From contig JBKBSO010000004.1 in NCBI GenBank assembly GCA_046291695.1, positions 140,981-204,980 of the forward strand: a stretch of DNA of 64,000 bases, read 5' to 3'. The DNA is from PNNG01 sp046291695. GTDB taxonomy: Bacteria > Bacteroidota > Bacteroidia > UBA7662. Of this stretch, positions 52,153 to 60,576 are shown in pieces; position 1 is the first letter of the stretch, and each line of letters starts with the position of its first letter. The position numbers were made by a program, and so were the translations under genes. The notes under the pieces are model-generated. The model saw nothing but the letters and a program-made list of their open reading frames with translations. It did no database searches and was not told the origin of the DNA.

Positions 52153-53423
52153 TAGGCACCAGTCGCTCCGAACGTACCATCTTTCAGTACATCGACAAGC
52201 CTTTATTGTTGCTGTATGTACTGCTGTGCTTTATTGGCTGGATAGCCGTGTATTCGGCCGTGTACAACGAAGCACACAGCAGTATTTTCGATTTGAGCCA
52301 AAACTATGGCAAACAATTGCTGTGGATTGGCACTGGCTTTTTAATCATGATTGTGCTGCTGGCCCTCGATTTCAAAATCTACGAAGGCATATCGCCCATT
52401 GTTTACCTCAGCACCCTGGTGCTGGGCTTGTTGGTGATATTTTTTGGCATAGAGGTAAATGGCGCTAAAGGCTGGTTCGAAATCGGTAGTTTTCGCTTGC
52501 AACCAGCCGAGTTTATGAAATTTGCCACCTGCATGATGGTGGCCTATTATTTCAGCAATACCGATACCAGCATCCAGAAGAACAAAACCAAACTGGCCAT
52601 CGGCAGCATCATTGCCCTGCCCATCGCCATCATAGTTTTACAGCACGATACGGGCAGTGCCCTGGTGTACTTCTCCTTCATCTTTGTGCTTTATCGCGAA
52701 GGTCTGCCCATCGCATACCTGCTGCTGGCAGGCCTGGCTATTTTTGTAGTAGTGCTTACCCTCCTGCTTAACGAATGGATTGTGACGGTTGGGGTAGTAA
52801 CGCTCACCACCATTTATATCCTACTCTCGCGTAAAATGATACCGGCTACCAAAAAAGCCCTGTTGGTGGCCATTCCCGCCCTGCTGCTCATTTTTTCTGT
52901 CGATTATGCCTTCGACAACATACTCGAAGAACACCAACGACAACGCATCAATGTGTTGCTGGGCAAGGTAGAAGACTTCCGGGGTGCCGGTTACAATGTG
53001 CACCAATCACTCATTGCCATTGGCTCTGGCGGCTTTGCAGGCAAGGGCTTTTTGCAGGGCACGCAAACCAAGTTCGACTTTGTGCCCGAGCAAAGTACCG
53101 ACTTCATTTTTTGTACCATTGGCGAAGAATACGGCTTTATTGGCAGTTTTGTGTTGCTGGTACTATACAGCCTGCTGCTCATTCGCATCCTGCAGGTAGC
53201 CGAAAGGCAAAGTACCCGCTACGCCCGGGTATATGGCTATGGGGTGGCATCCATCCTGTTTTTTCACGTTTTTGTGAACATCGGGATGACCATTGGCCTG
53301 CTGCCGGTAATTGGCATTCCGCTGCCCTTTATCAGCTATGGTGGCTCTTCGCTATGGTCGTTTACCATCTTGCTGGGCATACTCATTCGCCTCGACAGCG
53401 GGCGTAAATTAAGCCTGCGATGA
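52149..53423 (+). CDS. rodA: SEDS-family peptidoglycan glycosyltransferase RodA
   Basis: The 424-residue protein has about ten membrane helices and the SEDS segments GSFRLQPAEFMKFATCMMVAYYF, LIAIGSGGFAGKGFLQGTQTKFDFVPEQSTDFIF and GMTIGLLPVIGIPLPFISYGGSS. It polymerises lipid II into glycan strands and pairs with PBP2. It closes the cell-shape operon. A clear intrinsic terminator was not seen in the following spacer. Confidence 0.96.
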   Translation: MIGTSRSERTIFQYIDKPLLLLYVLLCFIGWIAVYSAVYNEAHSSIFDLSQNYGKQLLWIGTGFLIMIVLLALDFKIYEGISPIVYLSTLVLGLLVIFFGIEVNGAKGWFEIGSFRLQPAEFMKFATCMMVAYYFSNTDTSIQKNKTKLAIGSIIALPIAIIVLQHDTGSALVYFSFIFVLYREGLPIAYLLLAGLAIFVVVLTLLLNEWIVTVGVVTLTTIYILLSRKMIPATKKALLVAIPALLLIFSVDYAFDNILEEHQRQRINVLLGKVEDFRGAGYNVHQSLIAIGSGGFAGKGFLQGTQTKFDFVPEQSTDFIFCTIGEEYGFIGSFVLLVLYSLLLIRILQVAERQSTRYARVYGYGVASILFFHVFVNIGMTIGLLPVIGIPLPFISYGGSSLWSFTILLGILIRLDSGRKLSLR

Positions 53424-53480
53424 AACTTTGGCGGCCCATCCATACGATTGTTAGCACAGAAAGGGCGGCTTTTTTCTTAC

Positions 53481-53602
53481 CGCAGAGTTTTATACTGCCT
53501 AGAACCACTAATTCCGTAGCTTGCAGTTTATCGCATTTGAACTACTTTTTTTGTCAGTGCAGCTGTCAACTATGGCTTGCCGCGAGGCAGCGGAGCCCTT
53601 TT
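53481..53602 (-). repeat. Interspersed repeat, copy B (degenerate)
   Basis: Read on the minus strand this segment contains AAAAGGGCTCCGCTGCCTCG, close to the core of copies A and C (AAAAGGCTCCGTTGCCTCG). The CTCTGCGG end is about 115 bp further along (53481-53488 on the plus strand), the same order and spacing as in copy A. Similarity elsewhere is weak. It occupies most of the spacer after rodA (53424-53733), in which no gene is supported. Confidence 0.55.
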
Positions 53603-53733
53603 CTGGTGCATGCTTCGCATTCCCAGAGGAGAACGAAGAGAACAGAGCTCGGTAGCCTTTGGCGAATAAATGTGGCTTTTGAGCCAGCATATGGATAAAA
53701 AAAACTTAGTGTCTGCAAATCTGTTTTACGATT

Positions 53734-53892
53734 ATGAAAAAAGTGTTGCTCTATTTTGTGAATGTTTTCCGACCCAATGGTCCGCACAAAACAACCAATT
53801 TCAACCTCAAGGTAATGCACGGCATTAATCGGGTAAGCATCCTGATGTTCCTGTTCTGCTTGATTGTGCTGCTGATTCGGGCATTGCGGTGA
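53734..53892 (+). CDS. Small single-helix membrane protein (DUF6728-like)
   Basis: A 52-residue frame begins with ATG at 53734 (MKKVLLYFVNVFRPNG...) and ends RALR. It has a polar, basic N-terminal half with TNFNLKVMHGINRVSI followed by one strongly hydrophobic helix (about 35-50). The pattern (T)NFNLxxMHGINRxSIxMFL is familiar from short Bacteroidota proteins that I believe are grouped as DUF6728; that name is from memory. It is likely inserted in the inner membrane with a cytoplasmic N-terminus. Function unknown. Confidence 0.65.
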   Translation: MKKVLLYFVNVFRPNGPHKTTNFNLKVMHGINRVSILMFLFCLIVLLIRALR

Positions 53893-54560
53893 ATCTTGTC
53901 TGATTCATTTCATCTAGAACCATTAACATCCGCATCAAGGGCGAGCTCTGCCTGGCTAGGCCATTCAAAAGCTAAAAGCAATAAGCAAGTTATGCGCAAT
54001 TGACCCAATGCATTGAGAGCAATTCATTGGAACCTTTGTCGACTACCATCACAAGCGAACGATGGTTAAATGCCAAAAAGCCTAACGGGCTGGCTTATGG
54101 TATACTGTCGACAAAATCTATTGTTCGTTTTTTCCAACCCACCCTTGTTCATCTCGAGTTATTTCCCTTATCTTGCTTGTGACTTACCTGGCGAAGCTGT
54201 ACCCAGGCCTTGCTGAGTGTTGGGCAGAAAAGCATCTTTGAAAGCCTCTTCGGCATCTATTAACTCCTACTTGCTTTTTTTGCGGCATCATAAAGCTTGA
54301 TGTCTTCGAGTTCTTCCAAATCATTTACCATTTTATTGTACTCCTTGATGGGAAGGATGACTGCTAGTTTTTTGACAAACCTATCAACAATTTCGAGAAA
54401 TGAACTCTGTGCAGTATGCCCCAAGAATCCGACCAGTGTTCAAGTCAATAAAAATGAACAACTTAAGCCCATCAACCAATGAAAATCACCATAGCTCGCA
54501 CTTTGGTGATATGGGATTGGGGAGTACTACACCAAGCCCCTCAGCAGCCCCACTTTCCCC
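53893..54560. other. Degenerate spacer with antitoxin remnant
   Basis: This 668-bp stretch between the small membrane protein and recG contains no intact gene that I can support. The minus strand of 54168-54439 holds a decayed antitoxin gene (listed separately). The part 53893-54167 has frames interrupted by stops on both strands and no recognised homology. Confidence 0.5.
54168..54439 (-). pseudogene. Decayed Phd/YefM- or RelB-like antitoxin gene
   Basis: On the minus strand one frame encodes KKLAVILPIKEYNKMVNDL, then EELEDIKLYDAAKKA, and stops at TAA (54260-54262). Immediately after, a second frame continues with ELIDAEEAFKDAF up to 54168. Joined, the two give the usual C-terminal half of many antitoxins (AVILPIxEYxxLxxxLEELEDIxxYDxAK...IxxEEAF). 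A frameshift near the run of seven A at 54275-54281 (or between AAKKA and ELIDAEEAF) explains the break. The N-terminus is also abnormal and no toxin gene is visible. The family reading is from pattern memory. Confidence 0.5.
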
Positions 54561-56675
54561 TTAGCTGATCGCACTCCAGTTTTTGTGTCGGCGAAACTGC
54601 AGTTGGTAGGCATGCAATAACTGGCGCGAAACTACCGTCTGCAGGTCGGGATCCTGCTCCAGAATATGCTCCACCGCTGTACGTGCCGCACGCAAAATTT
54701 CGCCATCGGTGCTTAAATCGGCAATGTTAAAATCAACCATGCCGCTTTGCTGGGTACCTGCCAAATCGCCTGGCCCGCGCAATTGCAAATCAACCTCCGC
54801 AATCCGGAACCCATCATTGGTTTCGCACATGGTTTTTAGCCTGAGCTTGGCATCTTCGCTGAGCTTTTGCGAGCTCATAAGTACACAATACGATTGCTCA
54901 GCACCGCGCCCTACCCTGCCCCTAAGCTGATGTAATTGCGACAAACCAAATCGCTCGGCATTTTCAATCACCATCACACTGGCGTTGGGTACGTTTACCC
55001 CAACTTCTATCACCGTAGTGGCCACCATAATATGCGTTCTTCCCTGCACAAAGGCTTCCATTTCCAATTGTTTAGCCTCTGCCTTCATGCGGCCATGCAC
55101 AATGCTCACCTGATATTCGGGCCTGGGAAATGCCCGGCAAATCGACTCATAACCATCTGTCAGATCTTTCAAATCGAGCTTTTCCGATTCTTCAATGAGC
55201 GGGTAAACTACATATACCTGCCGGCCTGCCGCAATCTGTTGGCGCATAAAGGCAAACAACTTTAAGCGCTGTGCGTCGGTGGCATGTATGGTTTTAATGG
55301 GCTTACGTCCTGCCGGTAACTCATCAATTACCGAAATATCCAAATCGCCATACAAACTCATGGCGAGCGTACGCGGAATGGGCGTGGCGGTCATCACCAG
55401 CACATGCGGCTCAACATCACTTTTCTGACGCAAAGCTGCACGTTGTGCCACACCAAAGCGATGTTGTTCGTCAATAATGGTCAAACCCAACTGCTTAAAC
55501 TGCACCTCGGGTTCAATGAGGGCATGCGTACCTACCAGCAATTGGATGCTGCCGTTTCGCAAGCCTTCATGCAAGCGGTTGCGCTCTTTTTGCCGTGTAC
55601 TTCCCGTCAGTAATCCAATTTCCAATCCGCTTCCTTGAAGCAGGCTGCTGAGCGATTCAAAATGCTGCCGTGCTAAAATTTCGGTAGGTGCCATCAGGCA
55701 GGCCTGGCATTGGTTGTCGACAGCCAGCAACATGCACATCAGGGCTACCACGGTTTTGCCGCTGCCCACATCGCCTTGAAGCAAACGATTCATCTGCCTG
55801 CCGCTTTTTAAATCGTGTCGAATTTCGCGCATCACGCGTTTCTGGGCCTCAGTCAGTGCAAACGGCAATTGTTCTTTGTAAAAATGGTTGAAGGCCTCGC
55901 CTACTTGGGCAAAAACCCGCCCACGAATGCGTGCCTGCCGAAGCCGTTTGTTGTAAATCATGCCTAGTTGCAAAAAAAAGAGCTCTTCAAACTTCAGCCG
56001 ACGGCGAGCTGCTTCCAGCCGTTCAATGCTATCGGGAAAATGAATGTGCCGGTAGGCTGCCGCCCGATCGATGAGTTGGTACTTTTGTCGCAGCCCGGCA
56101 GGCAGATTTTCGTGTATATGCGGCCCGGCTTGTTGCAGCAATTCCCAGCTGAAGCGCGCCATGGCCCGGGCATCAATACGTTTTTGTTTCAGCTTTTCGG
56201 TGGTGTTGTATACCGGCTGCAGCTTGGCATGCCCCTGTCCGGCTTGAATATCCTTCACCAGTTCCAGTTCGGGGTGCGCCATCGAAAAGCTGTTTTTAAA
56301 CAGCGTCGGCCGTCCAAAAACCACATAGGGCTCATTGATTTTGATGCCACTCTGCACCCAACGAATGGCCTGAAACCAAATGAGTTCCATCTCGCCACTG
56401 CCATCCGTAAAGCGGGCTACCAATCGTTGTTTATGTCCGGTACCTGCCAAACTCAAACCCGTAATCACCCCTTTGAGCTGCACCAATGCCATCGATTCCT
56501 GCAATTCCGAAACGTGGTAGTAACGCGTACGATCAATATGTCGAAAAGGAAAAAACTGCAACAAATCCTCATACACCCTGATGCCCAACTCCTGTTTGAG
56601 CGATTCTGCCCGCATAGGACCTACCCCCTTAAGAAATTCGATGGGTGTTTGCAGAAAATCGCCGAAAGCAGACAT
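54561..56675 (-). CDS. recG: ATP-dependent DNA helicase RecG
   Basis: The 704-residue helicase has the N-terminal wedge/OB domain, Walker A in LLQGDVGSGKTVVAL, the DEQH box in IIDEQHRFG, motif III VLVMTATPIPRTL, and helicase motifs V-VI (MVATTVIEVGVNVPNASVMVIENAERFGLSQLHQLRGRVGRG). It remodels stalled forks and branched DNA. It lies 47 bp downstream of gldD on the same strand, so it may be the last gene of the mutY-ssb-gldE-gldD series. Confidence 0.96.
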   Translation of the reverse strand: MSAFGDFLQTPIEFLKGVGPMRAESLKQELGIRVYEDLLQFFPFRHIDRTRYYHVSELQESMALVQLKGVITGLSLAGTGHKQRLVARFTDGSGEMELIWFQAIRWVQSGIKINEPYVVFGRPTLFKNSFSMAHPELELVKDIQAGQGHAKLQPVYNTTEKLKQKRIDARAMARFSWELLQQAGPHIHENLPAGLRQKYQLIDRAAAYRHIHFPDSIERLEAARRRLKFEELFFLQLGMIYNKRLRQARIRGRVFAQVGEAFNHFYKEQLPFALTEAQKRVMREIRHDLKSGRQMNRLLQGDVGSGKTVVALMCMLLAVDNQCQACLMAPTEILARQHFESLSSLLQGSGLEIGLLTGSTRQKERNRLHEGLRNGSIQLLVGTHALIEPEVQFKQLGLTIIDEQHRFGVAQRAALRQKSDVEPHVLVMTATPIPRTLAMSLYGDLDISVIDELPAGRKPIKTIHATDAQRLKLFAFMRQQIAAGRQVYVVYPLIEESEKLDLKDLTDGYESICRAFPRPEYQVSIVHGRMKAEAKQLEMEAFVQGRTHIMVATTVIEVGVNVPNASVMVIENAERFGLSQLHQLRGRVGRGAEQSYCVLMSSQKLSEDAKLRLKTMCETNDGFRIAEVDLQLRGPGDLAGTQQSGMVDFNIADLSTDGEILRAARTAVEHILEQDPDLQTVVSRQLLHAYQLQFRRHKNWSAIS

Positions 56676-56722
56676 ATGGCGAATTTAAGGCACAAAAATG
56701 ACTCGTAATAGACCGTGGTATG

Positions 56723-57292
56723 CTATTCCCACTGAAAACTTTCAACAATGCGCATCACATCATCGAGCATATAATCAATAACCGGAGCGAGACTGTCGGC
56801 ACGTGGCTCCGCCATAAAATACATGGCCCCACGTACAAAATGCCGGGTACTGTCGGTGATATAAAACTGTGAATTACTGGCAGCGTTCCCACCTACCCGA
56901 TAAAACAACCCATACAAGCGCTTTCCTTGGTGGTGGATTGGGATTTCTTCGATACTGCTTGCCTTAATCGTATGCTTAAAAGTCATGCGTTGCGAATCGT
57001 CGATATAACGGCCAAGTTCGGTCTTTGAAGCAATCGGTTTATAGCTCAGGTGTATGGTGGCCTTAATTTCGTGATATTCCAGATTCATCCAGCAAGGATG
57101 TTCGGCATTAGGCGGACTGCTCACTTTCACAAAACCGGGCAGCTCAAAACTAAAAGGGCAATCGGTGTTCAAGCGCACATAATCGCGTTCAGGCAACTGG
57201 ATACGATGAAAGGCATACGGTTTTGGACTAACCGGCTCGGAGCTACAGCTCCAAAAAGCCAGCATGAGCCACAAAATTACATTATACTTCAA
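56723..57292 (-). CDS. gldD: Gliding motility lipoprotein GldD
   Basis: The protein matches GldD in the segments DCPFSFELP, CWMNLEYHEIKATIHLSYKP, GGNAASNSQFYITDSTRHFVRGAMYF and DSLAPVIDYMLDD...ESFQWE. The TTG at 57292 is taken as the start: it has AGGAGG eight bases upstream and gives a 189-residue lipoprotein with a short signal and Cys16 (AFWSC). An in-frame start at 57319 would put polar residues before the signal. In flavobacteria GldD is required for gliding and stability of the T9SS/gliding machinery. It overlaps gldE by 11 bp; the pair is a standard Bacteroidota arrangement. Confidence 0.93.
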   Translation of the reverse strand: MKYNVILWLMLAFWSCSSEPVSPKPYAFHRIQLPERDYVRLNTDCPFSFELPGFVKVSSPPNAEHPCWMNLEYHEIKATIHLSYKPIASKTELGRYIDDSQRMTFKHTIKASSIEEIPIHHQGKRLYGLFYRVGGNAASNSQFYITDSTRHFVRGAMYFMAEPRADSLAPVIDYMLDDVMRIVESFQWE

Positions 57293-58661
57293 AACTATCG
57301 CCTCCTGTACCTGGTTCAACAGTTTCTCCTGGAAAGCTCAATTGAACCGTTTTGATCCTCCGCTCGTCGGCCTCGGTAACTACAAACTCATACCCATGAT
57401 AGCTCAAATGCTCGTTGATTTCGGGGATTCGACCTGCTATTTCCAGAATCAAACCTGCCAGGGTATCGGCATCGCCTAGAACCTCCTCAAAAACCTCTAT
57501 ATCAAAACCGGTATGTTTGCTCAGTTCTTGCAATTGAATTTTGCCCATACACACATAGGTACGCTCATCAATTTGGGTAAGCTGGCTTTCTTCCTCATCG
57601 TCATATTCGTCGTTAATTTCACCCACAATTTCTTCTAAAACGTCTTCCAACGTAATCAATCCACTACAGCCCCCGTATTCATCTACCACCATGGCAATGT
57701 GGGTATGCTTGGTTTGAAAATCGCGAAACAAATCATCGATACGTTTTTTCTCAGGCACAAAAAAGGGCTTTCGTAAGAGCTTCTGCCATTCAAAATCGGC
57801 GTGCTCTTCCAGGTAGGCCAACAAATCCTTGAGGTAAAGTATCCCTTCGAGGTGATCGAGCGACTCACGGTAAACCGGAATGCGCGAATAGCCCCAGTCG
57901 GTGACTAAGGCCTTAAGCACATGAAAATCGGTCTCATACTCAATAGCCTTAATGTCTTGGCGGGGTATCATCACCTGCTTAACGCTGATGTTGCCAAAGT
58001 TGACAATGCCCTTCAGGATGTCTTTTTCATCAGGGTTTTCGGGTTCCTCTTCATAGGTCATTTCAATGGCCTGGTTGAGTTCATCAATAGATACCTGCTG
58101 GTTTTGCTGTTTGAATCGCCGGTCGATAAGACTGGTCCCTTGCACCAGCATCCAACTAATCGGGCGGAAAATCCAGACCATGGCCCGTAGCCAGGGTGAC
58201 ATAAAACGCGCCATTTTCAGGGTATTTTCCGTGGCATACACCTTGGGCACCACCTCGCCCAGCATCACAATCACAAAAGTAACCAGGATGGTCTGTAGCA
58301 AAAAGCCAAGCCAAAGCATTTCACCAAAATCGAACTGACTAAAAGTGAAGTAGTACGAAAGAATAACGATGCTCACATTGATGAAGTTGTTGCCTATGAG
58401 CAAGGCAGCCAACAACTCCTTAGGTTTCGCCAGTAGGCTAAGTACGGCCTTATCGCGTTCCACCTCTGAATCGGCTAAATCCTCTAGCTGATTACGTGAA
58501 AGCGAAAAATAGGCTACTTCGGCTCCCGAAACCAGGGCCGATAAAAAGAGCAATCCAAAAATGATGGCCAGTGATATGAGCAATTCACCGGCACTTGCCT
58601 GCACAGAAATCTGCAGTAATTCAGTAAAAAGCGATTGCGGAACCTCGTCAGAACTATCCAA
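57282..58661 (-). CDS. gldE: Gliding motility-associated protein GldE (CNNM/CorC-like)
   Basis: The 459-residue protein has an N-terminal DUF21/CNNM membrane domain (about 30-205; SGAEVAYFSLSRNQLEDL), two CBS domains (about 225-345; MIPRQDIKAIE, VDEYGGCSGLITLEDVLEEIVGEINDE) and a C-terminal CorC_HlyC transporter-associated domain. Such proteins are implicated in Mg2+ efflux. In gliding Bacteroidota the family member beside gldD is GldE, which can partly replace GldD when overproduced. Start at 58661, 21 bp after ssb. Confidence 0.94.
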   Translation of the reverse strand: MDSSDEVPQSLFTELLQISVQASAGELLISLAIIFGLLFLSALVSGAEVAYFSLSRNQLEDLADSEVERDKAVLSLLAKPKELLAALLIGNNFINVSIVILSYYFTFSQFDFGEMLWLGFLLQTILVTFVIVMLGEVVPKVYATENTLKMARFMSPWLRAMVWIFRPISWMLVQGTSLIDRRFKQQNQQVSIDELNQAIEMTYEEEPENPDEKDILKGIVNFGNISVKQVMIPRQDIKAIEYETDFHVLKALVTDWGYSRIPVYRESLDHLEGILYLKDLLAYLEEHADFEWQKLLRKPFFVPEKKRIDDLFRDFQTKHTHIAMVVDEYGGCSGLITLEDVLEEIVGEINDEYDDEEESQLTQIDERTYVCMGKIQLQELSKHTGFDIEVFEEVLGDADTLAGLILEIAGRIPEINEHLSYHGYEFVVTEADERRIKTVQLSFPGETVEPGTGGDSFEV

Positions 58662-58682
58662 AACTATGGGGTTTGGTTAAAC

Positions 58683-59117
58683 TTAGAAGGGCAGGTCATC
58701 TTCGCCGCCATTCACGAGATCATCCGTAGTCGGCCGGTTACCGGCCGCGTAACTTCCGCTTGAGGCATTCCCGCCTTGCTGATCACTGGCGCGGTTTAAC
58801 AAGACCAAGTTATCACCAATAACCTCGGTAGTGTAGCGTGTATGGCCTTCTTTATCCTCCCATTTGCGGGTCGATAGCCTACCTTCGATAAATACTTGCG
58901 AGCCTTTATGCAGGTAGCTTTCGGCTATATCGGCCAAACCACGCCAGAGCACCAGGTTGTGCCATTCGGTACGGGTTTGGCGATTACCTTCTTTGTCTTT
59001 GTAGGTTTCGGAAGTTGCCAGGGGAAAAGTGGCGATTTTAGCGCCATTTTCAAGGGTTTTTACCTCGGGATCTTTTCCCAGATTGCCAATGAGCATTACT
59101 TTATTCAATCCAGCCAT
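58683..59117 (-). CDS. ssb: Single-stranded DNA-binding protein
   Basis: The 144-residue protein has an OB fold beginning MAGLNKVMLIGNLGKDPEVKTL, the segment TEWHNLVLWRGLADIAESYLHKGSQVFIEGRLSTRKWEDKEG, a glycine-rich linker and the acidic tip DLPF that recruits DNA-repair partners. Works as a tetramer on single-stranded DNA. Its start lies inside the end of mutY (13-bp overlap). Confidence 0.97.
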   Translation of the reverse strand: MAGLNKVMLIGNLGKDPEVKTLENGAKIATFPLATSETYKDKEGNRQTRTEWHNLVLWRGLADIAESYLHKGSQVFIEGRLSTRKWEDKEGHTRYTTEVIGDNLVLLNRASDQQGGNASSGSYAAGNRPTTDDLVNGGEDDLPF

Positions 59118-60163
59118 GCCTGATGCTTTTTAAATACATATTCAATTAATCTTGGGAGCGGGTATTTGTTGAGTTCATTTACGGCTACAAATTTAAGCTC
59201 CTTATCCTGCAAGTTATGAAAAATTTGAACCAGCCAAAACTTTGCGAAAATCCGCTGATGCGTCAAAACATGCTTTACACGCTCAGAATGGCTAATTAGT
59301 TGAAAATCGACCGGCTTAAGTGCAAATTTTTGCGCGATTTGCGTCAAAATTTCTTTTTCATCCAACTCTTTTTCGGCCTCAAACAAGGCTACATCCCAGA
59401 GATGCTGCCAAACATCACCCGCCAAACGCTGCCGCAAATACAATCCATCTGCCTGCCGGAAAACCACATAATTAAAAAACCGTTCACGTACTTTGGTTTT
59501 TCCTGCTTTTACTGGGAACAAGGAGACTTCGTTGCGCAGGTGCGCAACGCACACTGGGGCAAACGGGCAGTTGGTACAATCGGGATTTCGGGGTACGCAC
59601 TGCAGCGCGCCAAACTCCATCAAGGCTTGGTTATGCTCCGAAGGCCGATTGGGATCGAGCAGTTGACTGGCCAAATCGGCAAACTGCTTTTGGCCGGCCT
59701 GACCATCAATAGGTGTTCTGATTCCCCAAATACGACTTAAAACCCGGTACACATTGCCGTCGACCACCGCTTTAGGGAGGTTAAATGCTATAGAAGCAAT
59801 GGCAGCAGCCGTATAAGGGCCTACGCCGCTCAGTTTACGTAGGCTTTCGTAATCGGCGGGAAATACGCCCCCATATTCCTGCACCAGCTGTTTGGCTGCT
59901 CGGTGCAGGTTACGCGCCCTGCTGTAATAGCCCAAACCTTGCCACAGACGTAAAACCTGCTGCTCCTCGGCTGCCGCCAAGTCGTGAACCCGTGGGAAGG
60001 TGGTAATAAAAGCTTCATAATACGACAAGCCCTGTGCCACGCGCGTTTGTTGTAAAATAACCTCCGAAAGCCAAATAGCGTAAGGATCACGGCTATTACG
60101 CCAAGGCAAATCGCGTTTATATTCTGTATACCAGGCAATCAATAGCCGGCTGAAGTCTAACAT
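59105..60163 (-). CDS. mutY: A/G-specific adenine glycosylase MutY
   Basis: The 352-residue enzyme removes adenine mispaired with 8-oxoguanine. It has the catalytic glutamate in SEVILQQTRV, a helix-hairpin-helix LSGVGPYTAAAIASIAF, the catalytic aspartate in AVVDGNVYRVL, and the iron-sulfur cysteines in CVPRNPDCTNCPFAPVC (C-x6-C-x2-C-x5-C). The C-terminal half is the NUDIX-like domain that reads the oxidised guanine. It is divergent from the HU gene across a 107-bp region. Confidence 0.96.
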   Translation of the reverse strand: MLDFSRLLIAWYTEYKRDLPWRNSRDPYAIWLSEVILQQTRVAQGLSYYEAFITTFPRVHDLAAAEEQQVLRLWQGLGYYSRARNLHRAAKQLVQEYGGVFPADYESLRKLSGVGPYTAAAIASIAFNLPKAVVDGNVYRVLSRIWGIRTPIDGQAGQKQFADLASQLLDPNRPSEHNQALMEFGALQCVPRNPDCTNCPFAPVCVAHLRNEVSLFPVKAGKTKVRERFFNYVVFRQADGLYLRQRLAGDVWQHLWDVALFEAEKELDEKEILTQIAQKFALKPVDFQLISHSERVKHVLTHQRIFAKFWLVQIFHNLQDKELKFVAVNELNKYPLPRLIEYVFKKHQAWLD

Positions 60164-60221
60164 TTTTTCATTTTCTTGATTAAATACATGGAATACACCT
60201 TCTTAATTCAAATCAATACTG

Positions 60222-60229
60222 TATTTTTG
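60222..60229 (+). promoter_or_regulatory. Candidate -7 element of the HU-rng gene group
   Basis: TATTTTTG is a full match to TAnnTTTG, 41 bp before the HU start. No good -33 TTG is visible at standard spacing. Confidence 0.4.
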
Positions 60230-60270
60230 CATTCCGTTTCAAAAATAGACAGTCTTAATCACTAATCAAG

Positions 60271-60570
60271 ATGACCAAAGCAGAAGTTATTAGCCAGATT
60301 GCCGAAGATACCGGCATCGAGAAGGTAGATGTACAACAGGTAGTAGAAGCCTTTTTCAGCACCGTTAAAGATTCCATCAAAAATGGTGAGAATATCTACG
60401 TTCGTGGTTTCGGCAGTTTCATCGTTAAAAAGCGTGCCCGTAAAATTGCGCGTAATATCTCAAGAAACACTTCCATTGAAATTCCGGAGCATTTCATTCC
60501 ACATTTCAAGCCTTCGAAGCAATTCATCGATGAGGTGAAGGATAACATCAAATCGGGCGTGGTAGCCTAA
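60271..60570 (+). CDS. HU-family DNA-binding protein
   Basis: The 99-residue protein has the HU/IHF fold: helical N-terminus (MTKAEVISQIAEDTGIEKVDVQQVVEAFF), GENIYVRGFGSFIVKKRARKIARNIS, and the beta-arm ending PHFKPSKQFID. It bends and compacts DNA as a dimer. The position between mutY and the TPR/rng genes is the conserved Bacteroidota arrangement. The arm lacks the usual GRNPQTG but keeps ARNISRNTSI, as in many Bacteroidota paralogues. Confidence 0.95.
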   Translation: MTKAEVISQIAEDTGIEKVDVQQVVEAFFSTVKDSIKNGENIYVRGFGSFIVKKRARKIARNISRNTSIEIPEHFIPHFKPSKQFIDEVKDNIKSGVVA

Positions 60571-60576
60571 TTAGGC

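Noticed and set aside
54000..54182. Plus-strand frame with RWLNAKKPNGLAYGIL considered as an IS30-like transposase remnant
   Set aside because: The phrase only superficially resembles the end of IS30 transposases; no catalytic residues or inverted repeats accompany it.
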